Origin: Cochliopodium minus
Lineage: Eukaryota > Discosea > Himatismenida > Cochliopodiidae
Direction: 5' to 3'
Assembly: GCA_024220525.1 (NCBI GenBank)
Contig: JAMYWO010000261.1
Span: 1,873 to 16,162 of the forward strand
DNA: 14,290 bases
The notes under the pieces were generated by a model. That model saw only the letters and a program-made list of their open reading frames with translations, had not been told where the DNA came from and ran no database searches. Positions 1 through 8,037 of this stretch are shown piece after piece. A program made the translations under genes and the position numbers. Numbering within the stretch: the first letter of the stretch is position 1; every line of letters begins with the position of its first letter.

Positions 1-90
1 GGAGTCAATGTGGATGGTTCGGTAGTCGATGGAGTCAATGTTGATGGTTCCGTTGTAGATGGAGTTAATGTGGATGGAGTAATGGTGGAG
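1..90. repeat. Imperfect 30-bp tandem repeat coding the PST stalk
   Basis: Two near-identical 30-bp units (1-30 and 31-60) and a diverged third (from 61) differ at a few positions. On the minus strand each unit encodes ten residues of the form PSTLTPSTTE, so the array is an in-frame expansion of a Pro/Thr/Ser spacer. It touches the window edge, so the copy number is unknown. The unit length is a multiple of three, so unequal exchange would keep the frame. Confidence 0.85.
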
Positions 91-2213
91 GGAGCCGTGG
101 TTGAGGGGCAAGGTCCTGCTGTGTAATCATATTCGCTTCTCAGCCTGAGTATTTAAAAAAGAAATTATAAAAATAAAAATAAATAAAAAAACAAAAAAAT
201 AATAATATAAAATAAAATAAAAAATGAAAAATTATTAGAAAAAAAAAAATTTGTTTACCTTTCACCATCCCAAATTTGGCATTGATCAAAATCAGAATTT
301 ATAAAATTAGTAAGATCAGAAAGGCTACACCCCACTGCAGAAGAACCTGCGTATAAATAGGTGGGATCTGCTACTCCCAATGTTGCTGTTGCGTTGTTGA
401 AGTAGACTTTGTTAAAGGATATGTACGAATTTGTTGATGAGTTGTCGATTGTACCTAAAATACCTTTTTTTTTGTTTTTTGTTTAAAAAATAAAAAATAA
501 AAATAAAAATAAAAATAAAAAATGAAAAATTAATAAAAATGAAAAATATAAAAAAATAAAAAAATTAAATCAATTAACAATTATTTAAAATAAAAGTAAA
601 AAATTATCAATTAAAAAGGTTCTAATTTAAAAATAAATAAAAAAAATTTTACCTCCCATCAAAACAGGGCTTAAGGGAACAAAATTGACATTAGTATAAG
701 TGTTTCTCATGGTTAATACAGCGTTGCTCGAGTAGAACCAACCTTTCCCGAAAATTCCACCCAGTGAATTTCCTTCTAGTTTTGCTTTGGAGTACATGTC
801 TGTCATTAATTCATTTCCTTCTAAACGAAAAAGCCCCACAATGCCACCCGAAGTACCTAAAAATAATAAAAAATATTTGAAAAAAAATATTTTTTTTAAT
901 GTATTATTTAAAAAATATTTAATAAAAAAATTTTAATGAAAAAAAATATTATTAAAAAAAAATATTGATTTGTAAAATTTTTTTGAAAAAAAATAAAAAA
1001 AAATTTAATAAAAAAATTTTAAAAAAAGTTCAAACCATTATAGCCTAATGATGGCCGAGTGATCATTGTCACTCCAGAATGTGCATACACTTGGGAGAGA
1101 GAAGTGTTGGCAGTGGCCCCAAACAAAGACCCTGCGTTCAATCTCCCTATAGTCCCAAAGTGAACTCCACTTTTGCTCACGTTGCATCTGATGCAAGCAC
1201 CAGCCAATCCTTTTTAAAAAAATGATATGAAATAAAAATAATTCTTTTTTAAATCAATTAAATTATTTTCAATTTGATTATTTTAATTTATAATTATATT
1301 TTATTTTATAAAAAAATATATATATTTTTTAAATTTATAAATTTAAAATAAAGTTACCTCCAGCAGCAGAAAATGAATGAGCAATATATGCACTATTAAA
1401 AATTAAATTTTGATCAAAATTTAATTTGAAATCAACTTACCTTGTATTGGATGTTATTCCCAGATTGTAGCAATGTGTCATCGTGGAAGGCAAAGAAACA
1501 TAACCTGTGATCCCTCCTGCATAATCTTGCGAAGAAACGTATGTGTCTTGGATAATAATGTTGTCGAATGTGAACATATTCGTCAACCCAACTGAGTATT
1601 TATATTTTTATTATTTTTTTTTTTTGAGAATTTGGAAAGAAAAAAAAAAAAAATTTATTTTCTACCCAATCCCCCAGTACAATTTGATCCAATGATGTTA
1701 TTTGTATTTCCCAATGAATTCTTCATTGTGATATAGGACAAAGATCCTGATCCTGAACCAACAATACCTCCAACATTCAATACATTTCCAGCACTCACAT
1801 TGATGTTCTTTTTTCGTTTTTGAGATAATGAGGGGGATATAATAAAATATATTCGAAATTTTAAATAATGAGAAAAATAATAATTAAAAAATTTTATGAC
1901 ATACATCAAGCGTAAAATTGGTAAAAATTGCTCCATTTGTAGTTTGGAAGATACCGGCATTGGTTCCTGAAGATATTGAGATGGTTATATTTGAAATCTT
2001 GAAACCATTTCCAGTAAATGTTCCTGCAAAGTTAATGTTGATAGGATTGAATGCTGGACCTTGACAAAAAATATCAGCTCTCAGGAAATAATCTCCATTT
2101 GAGAAGGTCATTGTCCTCAAATCATTGCAATTGTTTATATCAATGGAGAATGATATATTCAAAAACAAAAAGAGTAAGAATAGGCAAATTAATTTTACTT
2201 GTATTAGGAACAT
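1..2213 (-). CDS. Secreted GLUG-like beta-solenoid surface protein with Pro/Ser/Thr stalk (3' partial)
   Basis: Hand-spliced exons, read on the minus strand: 2213-1905, 1807-1666, 1591-1441, 1392-1358, 1209-1036, 856-653, 454-259, 144-1 (open at the edge), about 451 residues. All seven introns have GT-AG ends and keep frame. The first ATG of the frame is 2213. Residues 1 to about 22 form a hydrophobic signal peptide (core CLFLLFLFLNISFS), followed by a Cys-containing start (NNCNDL). Next come many short glycine repeats of GLUG type: AGIF, GGIVG, GGLVG, AGGITG, AGGLAG, AGSLFG, GGIVGLF, GGIFG. These alternate with Asn-rich strands that carry N-glycosylation sequons (NIT, NFT, NVS, NCT, NTS, NAT). 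This pattern fits a right-handed beta-solenoid. After a final segment with QCQIWD, the last exon is a PSTLTPSTTE repeat, probably an O-glycosylated stalk or wall spacer. The ligand is unknown. A shorter paralogue lies at 11261. The fold is inferred; secretion is well supported. Confidence 0.8.
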
Positions 2214-2576
2214 TTGAGTTTTTTTATAAATTTTTTGAACTTTAAATATTATTATTTTGGAAAAGACGAAACACAAAAAATCCCCTCATTTGGATTATTG
2301 ATTCTCAATAGAGATAACGACTGGCATTTATAAATTTCCAAATTATAGATAAAATAAAGATTTAATTTCCCTTCGAAATAAAGCAAAGTTCATCAATTTA
2401 TTGTTTCATTTAAATTTCATTTTATTTCAAAAAGAGATGAAAAAAAAACAAATATATATAAATTTATCTTTCGAATCATCGACTTCATTGTGATATGAAA
2501 TTAAAAGGCCTTATAATTAAATGATGAAAATCTTTCGAGGGTTAAGAAGAAATTTAGTCTTAATTATCTAATTAGT
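2214..2576. other. Gene-poor stretch, likely 5' region of the beta-solenoid gene
   Basis: These 363 bases lie upstream of the minus-strand ATG at 2213 and upstream of the small plus-strand open frame at 2577. They are AT-rich, with stops in all frames and no repeat or RNA structure that I can recognise. The stretch may hold divergent promoters; no motif is clear enough to name. The sequence ATGATGAAAATC at 2521-2532, followed by a GTTAAG about 10 bases on, could be a short first exon of the small gene (a 44-nt intron in frame), but this is weak. Confidence 0.4.
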
Positions 2577-2750
2577 ATGGTCCAAATTTCAGAAAAGATT
2601 ATTTTTGACAGAGAAGATTCTCACCAAAAAATAAAGTTTTTTAAAAAGAAACTTCAATCAAATTTAGTGGGGGAAGTGTTTATTTTGAAACATCCACAAT
2701 TTTTCTTTTGTATTGAACAAGGCAAAATATGTAAGGTCATTTATTTTTGA
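2577..2750 (+). CDS. Possible small protein (57 residues), unrecognised
   Basis: ATG at 2577-2579, stop TGA at 2748-2750. The product is basic and hydrophobic, beginning MVQISEKIIF and ending GKICKVIYF, with no recognisable domain, signal peptide or repeat. It sits in an otherwise empty gap and converges on the end of ankyrin gene A (stop at 2769), leaving 18 bases. The amino-acid mix (mixed charged and hydrophobic residues, few Asn/Lys runs) looks more protein-like than random AT-rich sequence. It may carry a short 5' exon at 2521-2540. It could also be a chance frame or a remnant exon of another gene. Confidence 0.3.
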   Translation: MVQISEKIIFDREDSHQKIKFFKKKLQSNLVGEVFILKHPQFFFCIEQGKICKVIYF

Positions 2751-2768
2751 CGTGAACAAATTTGATTT

Positions 2769-4508
2769 TTAACCGAAAATATCATCATCATCAAAAAAAT
2801 TGCTTGCAACTTTTTTCTTTGGAGCATAATTTAAAAAGAGATCATTGTTGGGGACAGGCTTGTAATCACCAAAGATGTCATGTGTATCATCTTCAAACAA
2901 AGAATTGGAGGGAGGAAGCTTCTTGTGGGCTTTGAAGTTGATATCCTCGCCGAAAAGTTTCCCAGAGCTTATTTAAAAAGAATAAGTTTTGTTTTTTAAA
3001 AAAGAAAAAAAATTTATCACATATCTGGTTTTTTTTCACTAAATAGATCATCACCAAAAATATCTTCAACAACTTTTTTAGTTGCTTTTAAAAAAATCAA
3101 AATATAAAAAAAAATTTAAAAAAGGAAAAAAAAAGATAAGAAAACTAACCAGGAACCACTTTATTTTCATCAAAAAAGATATCTTTCTTTCTTCTGCAAG
3201 AATCAATCAAATTTACAGTGGAAATGATTGGAAGCTCAACATACTCAGACAAGACCTTGATTTGGGAACGATCAATGACAAAGAAAGTGGGATCGAAAAA
3301 CAAGTCATCTTCATCATTGACGGAGACAGGTCTTTCCAAATGAGGAATAACAAAAGACCTCCTTTCTTCCTCAAATAAGAGTCTTGTGATAATCATCTTG
3401 ATCGGTTTGGGAAGTTTGAAAGATTTAGTATTGATCTTTTCTTTGATTTTAAAACACATCCACAAATAGAAAATCTTCCTTTGTATCGTAGCAGGGAATA
3501 ATGTGTGATTGGAACACTGCCACAAATCCCCTTTCTCTCTCAATTCTACCAACTCTTCAAGTTTCTTGTTGACATTCTTCGCTTCTTCCATTTCACCGAA
3601 GATGTTCTCTTTATTTTGTAGATTGCTTGTGTCGACGTTGTAGTAGATGAAGATGTGGATCAACTCTATGTTTGTTTCAAAGTTTTCTGCTAGTTGCTGA
3701 ATCAGAGTTTTGTATTCATTAGGAACTTTGGTGTTTACCTTTTATTTTTGAGGTATCATAAAAATTAAGAAATAAAAATTTATAAAATAAAAAAAAATAA
3801 AATACAAAAAATTATATTAAAGTTTTAATTAAAAGTCAAAAAAAACTAATTAAGAAATAAAATATGTTTTTTTATCAAATTTTTCAAAGTTTACGTTTGC
3901 TCCCCTATGTATCAGTTCACCAACAAAAGTCTTGCTCACTAAGTATTTTTTATTGCATTCATAGTAAAGTAACGTGTCAAGTACATTTCCGTTTTGGAAG
4001 AGTATATCATTAATTTCTTTGTTGGAGATATTCATGCTAGAATTAAATGAAATTTTGGATTTTTATAAATTTATATTTGATTGGTATAATACCATGTTTC
4101 TATGATATTGATCTTATCATCTTTCCCAAAATCCAAATAAAATTTCATTTTCAATTTTTCCACCATCTCCACCTCTTCCAAGCAAATGAAAACGAACAAA
4201 TAAATCAAAATCGAATTCAAATACTTTGTATTAAGAAGGAGCATATGGAGAAGTTCATTCCTCCTTTCCTTCATTAATAATGCTTTATTTTTCAGTTTTT
4301 TGAGAAATTTTTTCGCTAAGTTGTTGCTATAGAGTACATAGAAGATATCTTCAGATATTTTTCTCTCCAATGAAAGCAACATCATCTCTTCCAATTTATC
4401 ACTATTTATCATATTCTTCATATCGAGTATTTTTTCGATATTTTTATCATGGCACGCCAATTCAAAACCATTGGGATTTTTTTCAAAATAATAGTCATCA
4501 TCAAACAT
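2769..4508 (-). CDS. Ankyrin-repeat protein A with SOCS-box-like block and acidic LF-motif tail
   Basis: Exons on the minus strand: 4508-4093, 4036-3895, 3738-3150, 3084-3021, 2967-2769; 469 residues; all introns are GT-AG and in phase. The ATG at 4508 is the first after an in-frame TGA and aligns with the start of paralogue B. Residues 1 to about 240 are helical ankyrin-like repeats (RNELLHML; LIHRGANVN, the usual Gly-Ala-Asn loop; ELIHIFIYYNVD). Residues about 270-315 hold a conserved block, LWMCFKI then FKLPKPIK then TRLLFEEE. It resembles a SOCS box: a Cys-centred helix, then an LPxP Cul5-type element about 14 residues later, then a leucine-rich helix. The spacing of the BC-box leucine is not canonical. 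The tail repeats acidic aromatic motifs: EDDLFFD, KDIFFDE, EDIFGDDLF, KLFGED, SLFEDD, HDIFGD, NDLF, and a final FFDDDDIFG. Possible role: a ubiquitin-ligase adaptor or trafficking scaffold (inferred). Confidence 0.8.
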
Positions 4509-4510
4509 TC

Positions 4511-4565
4511 TTTCAATCAATTCCTTTTTTTTGTATAAAATATTTTCAATCAATTCCTTTTTTTT
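4511..4565. repeat. Direct repeat of about 22 bp, 33 bp apart, just 5' of gene A
   Basis: The stretch tttcaatcaattcc plus a T run occurs at 4511-4532 and again at 4544-4565. On the minus strand this lies immediately upstream of, and in frame with, the gene A start (each copy would read KKELIE), but there is no ATG before the in-frame TGA at 4568-4566. So it is probably 5' untranslated sequence. The 33-bp offset equals 11 codons. Confidence 0.6.
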
Positions 4566-4687
4566 TCAATTTTTATTTTTTTTCATTGAATGTTTATATT
4601 CAGAAATTTCTTTGTTTTAATTGAATCAAAAACTGATAAACTCATTTTTTAGAATTTCTTTGTCAGTTTTTCTTGCGGATCGCTTTT

Positions 4688-5955
4688 CTAAAACTGAGAA
4701 TAGAACTCTTGTCTCACTTGAAGTCTTTTCAGATAAACCTCATTCAAGGTCATAGTTTCCTTTTTGTAAATGTTGAAGAACATGGGAGACATTGTTTTTG
4801 CAGCCCAGTTGATCAACCAATTAGGAATCACTTTTCTTTAAAAAAAAAATTTTTTTTTTCAAAGTTTCAAGTATAATGCTTTAAAGTATTTTTTATTTAC
4901 AGCTTTGGATCCTCAAAATCTCCTATAAAGCTGAACCTAGTCGTTTTTTCATCTATCACTTGAAACAAAAAAGCAGTGCGGTACACTTTCACTCTGACAT
5001 TCCTTCCCTTTGGCTTTGGAACATCTTGCAACTCTGTAGTATTCATATCTCTCGCTACCAATAACACACAATCATCGTCTTCCAACAAGTTAATGCCATA
5101 ACCAAATAAGTAAGCATCCCTGTCGCTCAATAAAGGTACACTCATTTTTACGTACATAACTTTTGAAAATCTGCTTGTTTCTTTCACTACTTTTGCTTTC
5201 TTTAAAGAGGAAAAAAACTTTGTCCATAGATCCTTGTGAATAAAATTTTTGTTAATCCTTTTTCAAATTGAAATTTTTAATTTTTTTTACTAGCTCATTT
5301 GCAACTAGCAATAGATTTTTCAAAGGTGCTTCGATCACTGCTTCTATTTTGAATGACATCATAGGATTATCCTAAATTTAAAAAAAAATTAGAACTACAA
5401 ACATTCAAATTAGATTGCATTAAAAAGTTTACCTTATTTTGTTTGTATTGAACTTTAAGTCCTAAATTTTGAATATTAAGCAAAATTAATAATATAAAAT
5501 AAAATAATAGTTTGATACCATTCTTATTTTTGCCTAAAATATAATGTTGATTTTCATCATTGAACGAACCGAGTATATCTTTTATTTCAATTCCTCTATG
5601 TCTGATTTGTGTCGTGCTATCCGAGTGATTGTGAAATATCTGCAAACAAGATTTAAAGGATTCCTCCTCCATGATCGTTCTTGTATGCTTCAAAACAACG
5701 CTCTAACATATCTAAAATGATAAAACTTTTGATTGGCTGATCTTCTTTGAACAAAGACAACATCTCTTTTAATCTTATTTCAAAAGATTGAAGAAATTCT
5801 TCATGAGATAGAAGTTCTTCTTTTTTGAATATATTTTCTAAATTGACATTTGTTTTTTCATGAACTTTGGCTGGTGTTGATACACTTCTAAAAATCAAAT
5901 AAAAATTTGAGTGAAATTTAAAACTGATACAATTTTACCTTTTCTTTGATTTCAT
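4688..5955 (-). CDS. START-domain lipid-binding protein
   Basis: Proposed exons on the minus strand: 5955-5939, 5887-5689, 5639-5519, 5461-5433, 5371-5291, 5232-4901, 4835-4688; 308 residues; stop TAG. The product starts MKSKKRSVSTP. Residues 1 to about 75 are a charged helical leader. From about residue 100 to the end it follows the START (StAR-related lipid transfer) family: GLKVQYK, then DNPMMSFKIEAVIEAP, ELDLWTKFF, KVMYVKM, the hallmark LSDRDAYLFGYG, VRVKVYR, TRFSFIGDFEDP, and the C-terminal helix IPNWLINWAAK. START domains bind a single lipid or sterol in a closed cavity; the ligand here is unknown. There is no transmembrane segment or obvious targeting sequence. One junction (5688-5640) needs a GC-AG intron or reflects a frameshift; the others are GT-AG. 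The gene lies between ankyrin genes A and B on the same strand, 92 bases after the end of B. Confidence 0.82.
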
Positions 5956-6047
5956 GTTTTTTTGATTAATTGAATTTTTTTATGTGATTTATATAATTTC
6001 AAACAAAATTGACAGAAATTTCGGTTAAATTTTTTTTTTTTTTTTTT

Positions 6048-7531
6048 TCACAGAAAATCAAACAAATCAGACCCAATTTTTTTGGGTTCTTGAACTTTTA
6101 AGAAGATATCATCCTCTATATTCTGATTTTTCTCAATATCACCAAACAAGTCCAATGAAGGTTGAGGATTAAGATCAAAAGCTTTATCATAGAAAATATC
6201 ATCGAATTGATCATATTTATAGGTTGATGGGGGCTCATCTACGACTTGAAATAAGATATCTTCTAAGACTTTAGTGCTATTAGAGATGAGAATACATTTT
6301 GGGATTTGGTACCCATCAAAGAAGCTGGGATCCAGATCGATTTTTTGGATGTAAGGATCGATGAAGATATCATCTTCATCACCTTCATGAAATAGCCCAT
6401 ACTTGGGTGCGGGAATATTTTTTATTGAAAAGCTTCTTTCATCTTCAAAGAAGAGTCTGGTGAGGATGATTTTTATTGGTTTGGGAAGTTTGAATGATTT
6501 GGGGTTGATTTTTTCCATGATTTTGAAGCACATCCAAAGACATGCTATTTTTTGTCGGAGATTCTTTGGAAACTTGTTGTGGATTTCCATCTCCCATAAG
6601 TTTCCAGAACTGTAGTTGCTTAGTATCTTCTCGAATAAGTGTTTTTGGGTTGTCTTCATTTCATCAATGGTATCTATATTTGCTCGGTAAAAAATCAACA
6701 TCACAAACAATTCAAGATTTCCTTTTAATATCGATTCTTCTATCAAAGATTTCCCTACTTTTTGGTTTATCTTAAATGGATAAAGAAATATAAATATAAT
6801 TTATTTATATTCATTTTTATATAATAATAATATTATATCATTTTAAATTTCAAATATTCATTGAAAATAAGAAAAAAATTTATGATATTTTTTTTCAATT
6901 GCAGATATCTAATTCAAAAAAGTCTTACATTTGCTCCCTGTCTTATCAATTGTTCAATTTTATCCATTTCATCCAATTGTATTTGCTCCAATAGATGACA
7001 ATCCAACAAATATTGATCCTTCATTAACTCATCCAATACCTCATTAGAATTAAAGGTGATCGCTATTGATATCAATTTCCTTAATTTCATGATTGTATTG
7101 TGGCAGATACTAAAAATTGGTGGTTTAATTCAAAAAAATATATTTTATTTTGAAAAAGAAAACCTCAAATTGATGGGCAAGCATTTCCTTATCATATCTA
7201 TATTTCCCAATGATATAGCAACGTACAGATTGATGATCAGATTATGATTCGACTTGTTGACGGTTAGAATATGAAGCAATTCATTCCTTTTGTCTTTCAT
7301 TACATATTTTTTATCTACCAAAAGAGAACCCATAGTATTCTTATAAAGGCAATAAAAGACATCTGGATGATATTCTCCATCAAGAGATTTGAATAATGCT
7401 ATTTCGACAGATTTATGAGGAATATATTTGCTCAACTGCTTGATATTATCAATTTGAAGATTTTTACAAGCCATTTCGAAATTTATGATTTTGGTTTTGG
7501 TTTTTTTATCATGCAAAAAATTATCTTCCAT
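6048..7531 (-). CDS. Ankyrin-repeat protein B with SOCS-box-like block and acidic LF-motif tail
   Basis: Exons on the minus strand: 7531-7164, 7109-6929, 6770-6048; 423 residues; stop TGA. It is a paralogue of A along its full length. Shared features include a start region with xFE(L/M)ACxx, DVFYCLYKN against DIFYVLYSN, KRNELLHIL, the RQGAN loop, and then the block LWMCFKI-EKIN-KSFKLPKPIK-TRLFFEDE, which is almost identical between the two. Both introns fall at the same codon positions and phases as introns 1 and 2 of A; the intron after the GAN codon is diagnostic. The tail has EDDIFID, EDILF, DDIFYD, LDLFGD, EDDIFL and a terminal SDLFDFL, and unlike that of A it is not interrupted by introns. 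The ankyrin and tail assignments are from sequence. SOCS-box-like function (Elongin/Cullin-5 recruitment) is inference only, since the BC-box leucine spacing is imperfect. Confidence 0.82.
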
Positions 7532-8037
7532 TTTTTTTTTTAAATTTCAATAATGATTTAGATAGTTTGTTTGAGTCAAGGATAGTAATTCAATAATCTC
7601 ATCAATGTGTTGTTTGAATTGATTTTTTTCTGTTAGTGTTTTTAATCAGATCTGATTTTTAAAAGATTTCAAAAATACAAAAAATTAACTATTTGCAAAA
7701 GTAATCTTATTCTCGTCCAGATTATCCTGTTTGAAAAGTTGATACAATTTCAAAAAGAATTTATTATAATGTGAAATTGATCAATTCTTTTCTAAAAATT
7801 TTTCCTCTCAAGAAAAAGATTCAAAAAAGAAAAAATGAAGAATATTTGATGTGTGAATTTATTATTTTTTATATTTTATATTATTATTTTCAGCTTATCA
7901 ATTAAAAAAATTTATTCACAATCAATATATCTTTGTTTCAAAAGATCATAGGAGTTCGAATTGAAGTTCTATCTTTTATGATCCAAGATCCTAAAATTTT
8001 TGATTTCACAAATAACATAAAAAATAATAAAAAAAAA
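7532..8037. other. Divergent intergenic region between ankyrin gene B and the RasGEF gene
   Basis: These 506 bases separate two genes that point away from each other, so they should hold both promoters. I see no recognisable control motif. On the plus strand a good acceptor (T-rich, ending ttttcag at 7887-7893) is followed by sequence that is open in the RasGEF frame from 7906, with a second in-frame ATG at 7978. So the RasGEF gene may start at 7978 or have a further 5' exon here. Confidence 0.4.

Noticed and set aside
1-126. Plus-strand Val/Asp/Gly repeat frame
   Set aside because: It is the antisense of the PST repeat, which is joined in phase to a long spliced coding gene on the other strand.
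3082-3378. Plus-strand open frame of 98 residues
   Set aside because: It lies antisense to exons 3 and 4 of ankyrin gene A, is Lys/Phe-rich and has no family features; the minus-strand frame has a clear paralogue.
4047-4277. Plus-strand frames over 4047-4876
   Set aside because: They are antisense to ankyrin A exon 1 and the START C-terminal exon, both of which have clear family or paralogue support.
5233-5290. Alternative acceptor at the AAG before GATTAAC in the START gene
   Set aside because: It would need a phase-2 donor, but the upstream exon ends in phase 0 at GAGCTA|GTAAAA; the CACAAG acceptor at 5233 keeps the START frame.
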